Of a stretch of 64,000 nt of DNA, positions 42,926 through 51,249 are shown one piece after another. The stretch comes from Actinomycetales bacterium. Its GTDB lineage: Bacteria > Actinomycetota > Actinomycetes > Actinomycetales > Dermatophilaceae. The notes beneath the pieces were generated by a model. That model was not told the DNA's origin. It worked only from the letters and a program-made list of their open reading frames with translations, and did no database searches. The stretch lies in contig JADJVX010000018.1 in assembly GCA_016710385.1 (NCBI GenBank), positions 620,001 through 684,000 of the forward strand, given 5' to 3'. A program made the translations under genes and the position numbers. Positions within the stretch are counted from its first letter, which is position 1; each line of letters opens with the position of its first letter.

Positions 42926-42966
42926 GCGAGCGGCACGGCATACGCGTGGTATGCCGTGCCGCTCGC
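42926..42966. terminator. 18-bp hairpin terminator built from an inverted motif pair
   Basis: GCGAGCGGCACGGCATAC (42926-42943) and GTATGCCGTGCCGCTCGC (42949-42966) are exact complements with a 5-base loop. It lies between the convergent transglutaminase and sigma-factor genes, 19 and 17 bases from their stops, and would terminate both. The loop-side 8 bases of each arm are the window-wide motif. Confidence 0.85.
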
Positions 42967-42982
42967 GTGCGCTGGGAGCGCG

Positions 42983-44911
42983 TCAGTCGAGGTAGTCGCG
43001 CAGGACCTGGGACCGCGACGGGTGACGCAGCTTGCTCATCGTCTTGGACTCGATCTGGCGGATCCGCTCGCGGGTGACCCCATAGACCTTGCCGATCTCA
43101 TCGAGGGTCTTGGGCTGGCCGTCGGTGAGCCCGAAGCGCATCGAGACCACCCCGGCCTCGCGTTCGGAAAGCGTGTCGAGCACCGAGTGCAGTTGCTCCT
43201 GAAGCAGAGTGAACGACACGGCTTCGGCCGGCACCACCGCCTCGGAGTCCTCGATGAGGTCACCGAATTCGCTGTCGCCGTCCTCACCCAGTGGGGTATG
43301 CAGCGAGATCGGCTCGCGGCCGTACTTCTGCACCTCGACGACCTTCTCGGGCGTCATGTCGAGTTCGCGGGCCAACTCCTCCGGCGTGGGCTCCCGGCCG
43401 AGGTCCTGCAACATCTGGCGCTGCACCCGGGCGAGTTTGTTGATGACCTCGACCATGTGCACGGGAATGCGGATGGTGCGCGCCTGGTCGGCCATGGCTC
43501 GCGTGATGGCCTGCCGAATCCACCAGGTGGCATAGGTCGAGAACTTGTAGCCCTTGGTGTAGTCGAACTTCTCGACCGCACGGATGAGACCGAGATTGCC
43601 TTCCTGGATGAGATCGAGGAACAGCATGCCGCGGCCGGTGTAGCGCTTGGCCAGCGAGACCACCAGCCGGAGGTTGGCCTCGAGGAGGTGGTTCTTCGCC
43701 TTCTTGCCGTCCTGGGCGATCCACCAGAGCTCACGCTTGAGCTTCATGTCAAGCTTCTCGCCCGAGTTGAGCTTCTCTTCGGCGAACAGGCCGGCCTCGA
43801 TGCGCTTGGCGAGTTCGACCTCCTGCTCGGCGTTGAGAAGGGCGACCTTGCCGATCTGCTTGAGATAGTCCTTGACGGGGTCGGCGGTGGCGCCGGCGGT
43901 CACGACCTGCTGGGCCGGCGCGTCCTCTTCGTCGTCGTCGCGGATGACGAACCCCGCCGACTCCTCGTCCTCGGCAGGCGCCGGCTTGGCCTCGCCATCC
44001 TCGCCATCCCCGTCCTCGATCTCGACTTCGACGACTTCGACATCGATCTCGACAACTTCGACAACTTCGACAACCTCGACAGCATCGACGACCTCGACAG
44101 CAGCCAGGTCGGCGTCGTCGTCGGGATCGATGCCGATCTCCTCGACCTCGTCGGTCACAGGGGCGGCGGTCGTGCCCTTGGCGCGAGACGTGCTCTTCCG
44201 GACGGCTGCGCCCTTGGTTGCCGCCGCCTTGGCGGCCGGAGCCGCTGCCTCGCCAGTGCCCTTGGCTGCAGCAGCCTTGGGTGCAGCATCCTTGCGTGCT
44301 CCAGTGGCGGCAGGGCTCTTGGCGGCTCGCTTGGCTGCCCCCTTGGCGTCGGCCGAGGCCGGGCGCGCCTTCTCGGCAGCGGTCGAATCCGGGGTAGCGC
44401 CCGGCTCAGCCGGTGGGGCATCCACGGTCGCAGGTGCGGCTTTGGCGACCCGCTTGGTGCGGGTCGCTGGCACCGGCGCCGCAGCGGCATCGCCCGCCGA
44501 CGCGGGTGCGGCCGGCACCTTGGCCCGGGTGCGCGTGGCGCTCGCCTTGGCGGGGGCAACCTCGGTTGACTCGGCGACCGTGGCGGCGCTAGCGGCGCGC
44601 TTCCGAGCTGGCGCTTTCTTGGCCGACGCATCGGTCGTCGACACCTTGCGAGGCGCAGCGGCTGCTACCGCCCGGGTGGGGCTGGACTCCACGTCCACAG
44701 TGATCCCTTGCTCTTCGAAGGCTCGTACCACGGGCTTGAGGCGACGCGCCGAAACTCCGGCCGTCTCCAGTGCAGTGCGCAGGTCGCCCCCCGAAATGCT
44801 CCCCCGAGTGGCACCACGCGCCAGGAGTTGTTGCAGGGCGGGGTGGGAGAACTCGGTCGGCAGGGGCGCCGATGCTCTCGCCGGACCGGGGGACACGTGC
44901 GACACGGGCAC
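42983..44911 (-). CDS. sigA: Principal RNA polymerase sigma factor (HrdB/SigA type)
   Basis: The 642-residue group 1 sigma factor directs housekeeping transcription. The conserved half (residues about 330-642) contains region 1.2 (DPVKDYLKQIGKVALLNAEQ), 2.3-2.4 (GYKFSTYATWWIRQAITRAM), region 3 and the 4.2 helix-turn-helix (VTRERIRQIESKTMSKLRHP). The N-terminal half is a region 1.1-like domain, a long Ala/Lys/Pro-rich linker (residues 70-250) and an acidic Glu/Val tract (VEVVEVVEVVEIDVEVVE, about 285-305). Such extensions occur in actinobacterial HrdB proteins. The GTG at 44911 has GAAAGG upstream. Confidence 0.95.
   Translation of the reverse strand: MPVSHVSPGPARASAPLPTEFSHPALQQLLARGATRGSISGGDLRTALETAGVSARRLKPVVRAFEEQGITVDVESSPTRAVAAAAPRKVSTTDASAKKAPARKRAASAATVAESTEVAPAKASATRTRAKVPAAPASAGDAAAAPVPATRTKRVAKAAPATVDAPPAEPGATPDSTAAEKARPASADAKGAAKRAAKSPAATGARKDAAPKAAAAKGTGEAAAPAAKAAATKGAAVRKSTSRAKGTTAAPVTDEVEEIGIDPDDDADLAAVEVVDAVEVVEVVEVVEIDVEVVEVEIEDGDGEDGEAKPAPAEDEESAGFVIRDDDEEDAPAQQVVTAGATADPVKDYLKQIGKVALLNAEQEVELAKRIEAGLFAEEKLNSGEKLDMKLKRELWWIAQDGKKAKNHLLEANLRLVVSLAKRYTGRGMLFLDLIQEGNLGLIRAVEKFDYTKGYKFSTYATWWIRQAITRAMADQARTIRIPVHMVEVINKLARVQRQMLQDLGREPTPEELARELDMTPEKVVEVQKYGREPISLHTPLGEDGDSEFGDLIEDSEAVVPAEAVSFTLLQEQLHSVLDTLSEREAGVVSMRFGLTDGQPKTLDEIGKVYGVTRERIRQIESKTMSKLRHPSRSQVLRDYLD
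44028..44110. repeat. 9-bp tandem repeat in the acidic tract of sigA
   Basis: Repeated units of the form TTCGACAAC/CTCGACAGC on the plus strand encode the Val-Glu-Val-Val-Glu tract of the sigma factor. The unit length of three codons keeps the frame when copy number changes. Confidence 0.65.
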
Positions 44912-45053
44912 CGATTACCTTTCGCAGTACACGCAGACGTCCGCGCACAGGGCACGCAAGACCATCAGGAGAGAGTCGGAGGGAGACCACCTCGGGCACA
45001 TCCACGAAACCCGGCGGCCCGCTCGTCAGGCCCCCGCAGGACCGGACACCGAC

Positions 45054-45059
45054 ATTATA
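45054..45059 (-). promoter_or_regulatory. Consensus -10 box TATAAT upstream of sigA
   Basis: A perfect TATAAT on the minus strand, remarkable in DNA of this GC content, lies about 145 bases before the sigA start. No convincing TTGACA is seen 16-18 bases upstream. A transcript from here would have a leader of about 135 bases. Confidence 0.6.
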
Positions 45060-45105
45060 AGACGGGTGCCGGTATCCCGACGAATCGCCGGGTGCGCAGG
45101 TGCTC

Positions 45106-45513
45106 TCAGGCCTCTTTGTCTGCCTTCACGGCCAGCACCGGGCACGTTGCATCCAGGAGGATCCGCTGGGCGTTGGACCCCAGAATGAGCTTGCCCACGG
45201 GAGTGCGCCGCCGCAGACCGATGACGATGAACGCGGCGCTCTCTTCCTCGGCGACGGCGATGAGGTCTTCGGCTGGTTCGTTGCCGCGCACCAGCTGCCG
45301 CACTTCGTTCTCGATGCCCAGCTCGGTGAGCTTGGCCTGGATCCGCTCGAGCTCCTCCTCGAACTTCGCTGCCTCATCGGCATCGAAGTCCTTGCCACCG
45401 CGCTGGGAGTTGATGACGATCAGCTTGGCGTGTCGCAGCTCGCATTCCTCCGCTGCCCGGCGCAATGCCGCGCGCCCTTCTTTCGTCGCGACGTAACCGA
45501 CTACGACGGCCAC
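45106..45513 (-). CDS. Universal stress protein (UspA family)
   Basis: A 135-residue single-domain Usp with the ATP-binding type pattern near the C-terminus (IGLRRRTPVGKLILGSNAQR), which is the G-2x-G-9x-G(S/T) loop in slightly altered form. It would act as a stress-induced nucleotide-binding protein in the cytoplasm. GTG 45513 is selected because AAGGAGG lies 6 bases before it; the frame continues upstream without a better start. It ends 195 bases before sigA, same strand. Confidence 0.88.
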   Translation of the reverse strand: MAVVVGYVATKEGRAALRRAAEECELRHAKLIVINSQRGGKDFDADEAAKFEEELERIQAKLTELGIENEVRQLVRGNEPAEDLIAVAEEESAAFIVIGLRRRTPVGKLILGSNAQRILLDATCPVLAVKADKEA

Positions 45514-45705
45514 CTCAAACCTCCTTGTTCGCGACGCACGCGCGTCCTGATCCGACGTTACCCGATCCTGGGTGTTGCGGCGCAGACTAGCGCAGCAGGT
45601 CACTCGGGAGGCGGCCAACCTGGCCGACTTCGGTGACCCCACCCCTGGAAACGCCTACGCCGACCGGTCCCTGGCACCAGAATCGCGCGGCACCGCTCGC
45701 CCCGC

Positions 45706-46791
45706 TCACCCCGCCAACGGCGCTCCATCAAGCGGGCCACCCGACTCGCCACCGGACTCGCCGCCGCCTACGGCATCCGATCTGGATCGGATGCCGTAGC
45801 GGACCATCCGATCGAGCAGTCGGGCCAACCGATAATCGGGATCGATCTCCAGGGCTCGCTCCACGGCGATACCCGCAAGCGCTCCCCGACCCTCGTACCA
45901 GGCGAATGCGGCGAGCACCGACAGGACCGCCGGCGCGTCGCTGTCGGGGCAATGGTCAACGAGGACGCAGAGCCGCTCGGTCAGCCACCCCCGGATCTCG
46001 GGGTCCTCGGGTGCGGCCGCCGCTCGGAAGGTGGCCGTTGCCATGGCCACCAGGTGGGAGTCCAGCAGCCGCATCGGCGGGCAGCCGGGACAGAGCCAGG
46101 CGATCACCAGGTCTCGCATGCGCCGATCGCGCAGGGACACGATCAACCGCGCCATCTCCACCGCGCTGACCGCAACCCCACCACCGGCCGGGTATGCCGT
46201 CCAGTCCAAGTAGCGTGCCCACCACCCCACCGCAGCGGCGGCCCGAGGTCCCCGGGCACCTCCCCGGCCGCGCTGGGTGATGGCCCGGGCCACGGCAGCC
46301 CGCAGCGGCGTGTCAGCCGGACGGACTCGCGATGCGAGCGTCTCCCGGCTTGCCGCAGGTGAGTGGCCCAGCGCGACGAAAGTCGCGACGGCGGGAACCC
46401 GATGATCCGGAGGCACGGTCACTGCGTCTGCGAACGGCTCGCCCCGGCGCCGCACGCGTCCGTCCTGCACCACGACCTGATCGGCGACCCGCAGCCCGGC
46501 GGCAGTCACCGCGGTCTCCAGGGCAGAGCTGAGAGCCGCGGCCTCCCCCGCCCGGTCCTCGTAGCCGACGATGACGGCCGCCTGGCACCCGTCCCGCTGC
46601 AGGTTGGTGACGAGCACTTCGCACACCTGGCCGGTGAGTCCCGGGTCGTCGGTGGTGTCGATGCGCTGGACCACCCCCAGGACACGGTCCCGCAACCCGA
46701 CGAGCACCACGGAGCGCCGCGGTCGGAAGCCGATCGTGTAGGGCAGGAGGGCGACGAGTTCGGCGGGAGAATGCAGACGGACGGTGTTCAT
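45706..46791 (-). CDS. DUF4192 family protein
   Basis: The 361-residue protein starts MNTVRLHSPAELVALLPYTI and continues GFRPRRSVVLVGLR, the recognisable DUF4192 N-terminus found almost only in actinobacteria, with later blocks LLDSHLVAMATATFRAAAAP and VLSVLAAFAWYEGRGALAGI. No function is known. No signal peptide or membrane helix is seen. The last 25 residues are a Gly/Ser-rich tail (VGGGESGGESGGPLDGAPLAG), and a 15-bp palindrome at 45768-45799 lies in its coding sequence just before that tail. Confidence 0.85.
   Translation of the reverse strand: MNTVRLHSPAELVALLPYTIGFRPRRSVVLVGLRDRVLGVVQRIDTTDDPGLTGQVCEVLVTNLQRDGCQAAVIVGYEDRAGEAAALSSALETAVTAAGLRVADQVVVQDGRVRRRGEPFADAVTVPPDHRVPAVATFVALGHSPAASRETLASRVRPADTPLRAAVARAITQRGRGGARGPRAAAAVGWWARYLDWTAYPAGGGVAVSAVEMARLIVSLRDRRMRDLVIAWLCPGCPPMRLLDSHLVAMATATFRAAAAPEDPEIRGWLTERLCVLVDHCPDSDAPAVLSVLAAFAWYEGRGALAGIAVERALEIDPDYRLARLLDRMVRYGIRSRSDAVGGGESGGESGGPLDGAPLAG
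45768..45799. repeat. 15-bp perfect inverted repeat inside the end of the DUF4192 gene
   Basis: CTACGGCATCCGATC (45768-45782) and GATCGGATGCCGTAG (45785-45799) are exact complements with a 2-base spacer, 60-90 bases before the stop. It resembles a mutated inverted pair of the GTATGCCG motif (GGATGCCG). Confidence 0.75.
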
Positions 46792-46879
46792 GCCGACGAT
46801 CGTCAGGGGCTGCCGACACGCCAGCTAGAGCGGACGGGCCGGCCTGTGGACTGTGGGACCTGTCCTCCGAGGATGTGGA

Positions 46880-46912
46880 CGCCGCCCCAGCCCACTGCGG
46901 GCTGGGGCGGCG
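46880..46912. terminator. 14-bp hairpin after the DUF1232 gene
   Basis: CGCCGCCCCAGCCC (46880-46893) and GGGCTGGGGCGGCG (46899-46912) form a perfect stem with a 5-base loop, 40 bases past the DUF1232 stop on the minus strand and 88 bases before the DUF4192 start. Confidence 0.75.
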
Positions 46913-46951
46913 GTGGCCACGAACGCCGGGCGTCCCGGCGGTCCGGTGCGG

Positions 46952-47413
46952 TCAGCGCACGACGTGCGACGGCACCGTGACGGGCGACGGCGCGCCGTCT
47001 TGCCCGGCATACCCAGGGGAATACGCCTCCGAGCGGCCCGGCGCGTCCTGCTGGCCATGGCCCCGGGCGACAGCGCCCTCCCAGGCCAGGAAGGCGTCCG
47101 TGTGTTCGACGACCGAGCGGGCCAGCCAGGTGGCGACCATCGCGTCGTCAACGATTCCGAACACCCCGAAGACCGCCTCGGGGATGATGTCGACCGGCGA
47201 GAGGACATATAGCAGGGCCGCAAGCATGCCGAGTAACTGTCCTGCAGACGCGTGCCGGTAGTCGCCGCGGCCGACGGCCCGCAGCAGCCGGGGCAATGCT
47301 GCGAGGCGCTGACTCAACGACGGAGACCCTGGTGCGGTGGCAGCGCGCAACGCCATCCCGATCGTGCCGAGCAGACCCCAACGGGCCGAGCGTCCCCGAT
47401 GACCTGAAGCCAT
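46952..47413 (-). CDS. DUF1232 (YkvA) family membrane protein
   Basis: The 153-residue protein has the DUF1232 core with a membrane segment and the signature LLYVLSPVDIIPEAVFGVFG followed by IVDDAMVATWL (residues about 75-105). The family is widespread with no defined function. A basic N-terminus (MASGHRGRSARW) precedes it and a hydrophilic tail follows. ATG 47413 has AAGGAC 7 bases upstream; the longer frame is not conserved. Confidence 0.82.
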   Translation of the reverse strand: MASGHRGRSARWGLLGTIGMALRAATAPGSPSLSQRLAALPRLLRAVGRGDYRHASAGQLLGMLAALLYVLSPVDIIPEAVFGVFGIVDDAMVATWLARSVVEHTDAFLAWEGAVARGHGQQDAPGRSEAYSPGYAGQDGAPSPVTVPSHVVR

Positions 47414-47551
47414 GTTTCGTCCTTCTTGTGCTGCGAACTTGTGCTGCGACGCGCCCTCCGCGGGCATCGCCGGGAGGTGCGGTGCGACCGGTGCGGCCGC
47501 ACCACGGAAACGACCCAGGTGGCCAGGAGATTCCTCGCCTCGCGCGGCGGA

Positions 47552-48259
47552 TCAGGCCGTGCGCGCGGGGAATTCGACCTTGGCGTTGTCGGCGATCTGC
47601 TTGAGCAGGTAGGTGTCCAGGCCCGAGCCGAGCAGCCCACCGACGACGGGCACCGCTTTCCCGAACCGGCTCAGCGCCGAGCGTCCGACCCGCGACGCGA
47701 GCCGGAACCCGATGGCCTTGTTGACGACCATGAGGGCGGGGCCGGGCAGTCGCTGCGCAGCGAGGTTGGTGAGTCGACCACCGGCACCGGCACCGGCCAC
47801 CACGCCCGCCTTGCGCAGCAGGTCGTCGGCTTCGGCACCGACGAGGGTGAGCATGATCGCGGTGCGGATGTGCGGGTCGTTGACGTCGTAACCGCGCACA
47901 TGGGCGATCGCCCCGACCATGCGGGTGGCGACGACGTAGAACTCGATGACGTTGGCGGGCAAGGCGATCGGCATTGTGACGAATCCGCCAAGCCCGGTCA
48001 CGAAGCCACCGACCGCCCCGGTGGCAAGGTGCCGTCTGACGATCGCGTCGACCGCGCCCTTGTGGCTCGACGTGGACCCTTGAGCGTTCCGAGCCATCTC
48101 GACCGCCGATGCGAACGGCCCCCGCCCGTCGATGCCGATGTCGAGGACCTTCTCGACGAGATCGGTCGCGAAACCCGCGATGCCGCCCTCTTGCTGCTGC
48201 GCCTGTGCGGCGTGCAGCGCCGGAGTCTTGGCGCGGTGGTCAGAGCCGGAAATCCCCAC
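47552..48259 (-). CDS. EcsC family protein
   Basis: A 235-residue protein with the EcsC-domain pattern: helical N-terminus (IAGFATDLVEKVLDIGIDG), an amphipathic central part (GAVGGFVTGLGGFVTMPIAL), YVVATRMVGAIAHVRGYD and a Gly-rich C-terminal membrane-associated segment (GKAVPVVGGLLGSGLDTYLL). EcsC proteins are membrane-associated and of unknown activity. GTG 48259 is preceded by AAGGAGA, which sets the start; the frame runs upstream into the divergent polymerase gene only as a shadow. Confidence 0.8.
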   Translation of the reverse strand: MGISGSDHRAKTPALHAAQAQQQEGGIAGFATDLVEKVLDIGIDGRGPFASAVEMARNAQGSTSSHKGAVDAIVRRHLATGAVGGFVTGLGGFVTMPIALPANVIEFYVVATRMVGAIAHVRGYDVNDPHIRTAIMLTLVGAEADDLLRKAGVVAGAGAGGRLTNLAAQRLPGPALMVVNKAIGFRLASRVGRSALSRFGKAVPVVGGLLGSGLDTYLLKQIADNAKVEFPARTA

Positions 48260-48413
48260 GGTGTCTCCTTCGAGGTCGCGGCGGATCTCGCCGTCGACTG
48301 CTGCTCCCCTGCTGGGGCGCAGCACGTGCAACAGCACCAGCGCATCGCACCTTCCCATCGTTCCCGCTCCGCGGTTCGACAGTCGGGGCAGCGGGACACG
48401 GTTGGATGGAGTC

Positions 48414-50120
48414 ATGCCTCCGGCCCCAATGCTGCCCCCACCCCGGGTAGCGCTTGCCGTTTCCGGCGACCGCGCGGCATACCGGTGGCACGAGCGCACG
48501 TATGCCGGTGAACTCACCGCGATCCTGCCCACGCTGGAAGCCCTCGAACGCGAGCATTCGCCCCGCTGGGTCGTGGCCAGCGCGACGGCCGGCTTGGGCC
48601 AGCTCGTCGATCGCGGCACCCGAGTCGCCAGGTCGTGGGACGTCGCCGAGGTGCACCGGCTGATCGCCGGAGGGTGGCGAGCCGATCTGGGCGCCGCCTG
48701 GGCCACCGTTCACGACCAACCGTGGCCGACTGCTCCAGTCGACCCGGAACGCCGACGCGAGGCCACCCTCTTCGACGTCAGGGAGATCGACCCCGGTGAG
48801 GCTGCGGCGGCACCGGCGGGCTCCGATCGGGTCCCCTATCCGCTGGCGACGGGTGCCGATCCGAGCCAAGTCAGCGCCGCCGTCGAAGTCATCGACGAGG
48901 TCGCCCGCCGGCAGTATGTCCGGCTGGACGCTTTCGGGCCGCGAGCGGTCGCCACGGCATACAGCGAATCGGCCGCTGCCGTCCTCGCGCTGGAACTCGA
49001 GCGCGACGGGCTGCCGATCGACCGCGTCCGGGCCGAGGAACTCATTGCCGCCGCAGCCGGTCCGAGGCCACGCAACGCCGGCGAGGCAGCCGCGATTCGG
49101 GCCGCCCGCGACGAGCGGGTGCTCTGCCACCTGCCCGGTCGCCGGGCCGACTTGCGCAATCCCGCCGATGTCCAGGCGCTGTTGGCCGCGGCGGGGGTCA
49201 ACGTGCCGTCGACCCGCGCGTGGGTCCTCGAACCATTTCGCCGCAGTCACCCCCTCGTGGCGGCGCTGCTCGACTGGCGCAAGGACGAGCGCATCGCCAC
49301 GACCTACGGATACCGCTGGCTCGACGAGCACGTCGGCCCCGACAACCGGCTCCGCGGCGCGTGGACGGCGTGCGATGGCGCGGCCGGCCGGATGACGGCT
49401 CGCAACGGGCTGCACAACCTTCCCCAGCCGCTGCGCCCGGCCGTGGCCGCCGAACCCGGCCACGTCTTCGTCCGGGCCGACCTCGGGCAGATCGAACCCC
49501 GGGTGCTGGCAGCCCTGTCCGGTGACGCGGCCTTTGCCGCTGCCAGTCGGGCCGATGACCTCTATGCGCCGGTCGCGGCCACCCTCGGCGTGCCGCGCTC
49601 CGCAGCCAAGATCGCGGTTCTCGCGGCGATGTATGGGCAACGCTCTGGAGCTGCCGGAGCTGCGCTGAGGGGCCTCGAACGCGCCTTCCCTGCCGCGATG
49701 GCGTTGCTCGACGACGCGTATGCCGCTGGGCTGCAAGGGCGTTCACTGCGCACCTTCGGCGGGCGGCTGATCCAGTTGCACAGCCGCCCCGACGAGACTC
49801 CGGCCATTGCCGCAGGGCGGGGCCGCTACGCGCGCAATGCCGTGGTGCAAGGGTCGGCTGCCGAACTCTTCAAAGCCTGGGCGGCCACGGTTCGCCACGA
49901 GCTGCAGCCGATCTCCGGCCGGATTGTTCTGTGCCTGCACGACGAACTGCTCGTCCATGTCGCCGAGCGCCACGCCGAGGCGGCGGTGGCGACCGTCCAC
50001 CGGGCGCTGACCGACAGCGCCCGGCGGTGGGTGGGCTCCGAGCAGGTGCGCTTCATCGCCGACGTCAGGGTCGTGCGCCGCTGGGATGAGGCCAAGGGCG
50101 GCGCGATCAGTGGGACCTGA
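48414..50120 (+). CDS. Stand-alone family A DNA polymerase (PolA-like, small)
   Basis: The 568-residue protein is a second A-family polymerase of the type annotated in actinobacteria as bifunctional 3'-5' exonuclease/DNA polymerase. Polymerase motifs are intact: A in RADLGQIEPRVLAALSGD, B in RSAAKIAVLAAMYGQRSGAA, and C in IVLCLHDELLVHVAERHAE. The N-terminal third (residues 1-190) occupies the exonuclease position but I see no complete DEDD set, so proofreading is doubtful. A repair or translesion role is inferred. Start ATG 48414 follows GGAG; an inverted motif pair lies in codons 21-31. Confidence 0.87.
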   Translation: MPPAPMLPPPRVALAVSGDRAAYRWHERTYAGELTAILPTLEALEREHSPRWVVASATAGLGQLVDRGTRVARSWDVAEVHRLIAGGWRADLGAAWATVHDQPWPTAPVDPERRREATLFDVREIDPGEAAAAPAGSDRVPYPLATGADPSQVSAAVEVIDEVARRQYVRLDAFGPRAVATAYSESAAAVLALELERDGLPIDRVRAEELIAAAAGPRPRNAGEAAAIRAARDERVLCHLPGRRADLRNPADVQALLAAAGVNVPSTRAWVLEPFRRSHPLVAALLDWRKDERIATTYGYRWLDEHVGPDNRLRGAWTACDGAAGRMTARNGLHNLPQPLRPAVAAEPGHVFVRADLGQIEPRVLAALSGDAAFAAASRADDLYAPVAATLGVPRSAAKIAVLAAMYGQRSGAAGAALRGLERAFPAAMALLDDAYAAGLQGRSLRTFGGRLIQLHSRPDETPAIAAGRGRYARNAVVQGSAAELFKAWAATVRHELQPISGRIVLCLHDELLVHVAERHAEAAVATVHRALTDSARRWVGSEQVRFIADVRVVRRWDEAKGGAISGT

Positions 50121-50150
50121 CCCCACGGCATACCCGCGGGCAGTGCGACG

Positions 50151-51119
50151 TCAGTCCGTCGCCGACGGCGATGCGGGCCCGGCAAAGCCACCCGGGTCCG
50201 GCGACTGCGCATCACCGGTGGAGAAGGCCCGGAGGAACTCCTCGACGTCGGCACCGATCTCGTCGGCCGAGGGCAGCTGCGAGGCGTCGGGCGCGAGCAG
50301 GCTCGGGCGGCTGCGTCCCGCCATGAAGGCGTCGTACTGACGCTCGAGCGAGCCGACCAACGCGGTGACCTCTTCGTTGCCGGCGACCTCCTGGGCGACC
50401 GCGGACCCCGTCGTCACGGCTGCCGACGCCAGTTCGTCACGGGACAGGTCAAGGCCCGTGACTCCGACGAGCGCGTCGAGGGCGACGAGCGCGGCATCGG
50501 GGTATTCGGTCTGTGCCAAGTAGTGCGGCACGTGCACGGCGAAGCCCATTGCGTCCCGGCCCTGCTCACCGAGCCGGTACTGCAGCAGCGACACGAAGCT
50601 GCCCGGCACCTGAACCGTGCCGAACACCGGCTCGGTCTCGCCGAGCAGCCGTTGGGAGGTCGCGTGCGGGGTCATCCCCAGCGGCCGGGTGTGCGGGACG
50701 GCCATCGGTATGCCGTGCACGCTGACGGTGAGGGTGACCCCCAGCGCGCTGATCAACTCGGCGACGGCTGCCGCCATGCGCTCCCACTGGTAGTCCGGCT
50801 CCGGACCGGAGAGCAGCAGGAAGGGCTGCCCTGATCGGTCGGTGACCCGGTGCAGCAGCAGGCTCGGGTCGGCGTATCCGGTCCAGCGGTCCTTGTCGAA
50901 GGTCATGACCGGGCGCCGGCCGCGGTAATCGAGCACCTGGTCGACGTCGAAGGACGCGACGACCGTCGACGGGTGGGCCGCGAGCAGATGCCGGGTGAGC
51001 ACCTCCTGGGTTTGCCCGGCGTCGACGAACCCCCCGAGCGAGGCCACGAGGACGCCCGCGTGCGCGTCGGCCGGGTCGGTGTCGTTCTCGAATCGGAACA
51101 GCTGCTGGGGGTCCTGCAC
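50151..51119 (-). CDS. PAC2 family protein
   Basis: A 322-residue protein of the PAC2 family, which in eukaryotes includes proteasome assembly chaperones and in actinobacteria is a conserved protein of unknown function. Visible blocks are GVLVASLGGFVDAGQTQEVL, PVMTFDKDRWTGYADPSLLL, LLLSGPEPDYQWERMAAAVA and the VSVHGIPMAVPHTRP loop. GTG 51119 (VQDPQQLFRFEN) has AAGGA 10 bases ahead; an ATG at 51143 in the same frame is possible. It is convergent with the polymerase gene, with 30 bases between stops. Confidence 0.82.
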   Translation of the reverse strand: MQDPQQLFRFENDTDPADAHAGVLVASLGGFVDAGQTQEVLTRHLLAAHPSTVVASFDVDQVLDYRGRRPVMTFDKDRWTGYADPSLLLHRVTDRSGQPFLLLSGPEPDYQWERMAAAVAELISALGVTLTVSVHGIPMAVPHTRPLGMTPHATSQRLLGETEPVFGTVQVPGSFVSLLQYRLGEQGRDAMGFAVHVPHYLAQTEYPDAALVALDALVGVTGLDLSRDELASAAVTTGSAVAQEVAGNEEVTALVGSLERQYDAFMAGRSRPSLLAPDASQLPSADEIGADVEEFLRAFSTGDAQSPDPGGFAGPASPSATD

Positions 51120-51249
51120 GGGTCGGTCCTTCCTGGCCGGCATACGGGGCCCGACTCTGGCGGTCTCGCATGCACGGGTGGTGCGGGTGGTCACCAGCCC
51201 CAACGTACCTCGCGGACTTGCCATTCCGACCGCGCTCCGGGCCGCGCCG

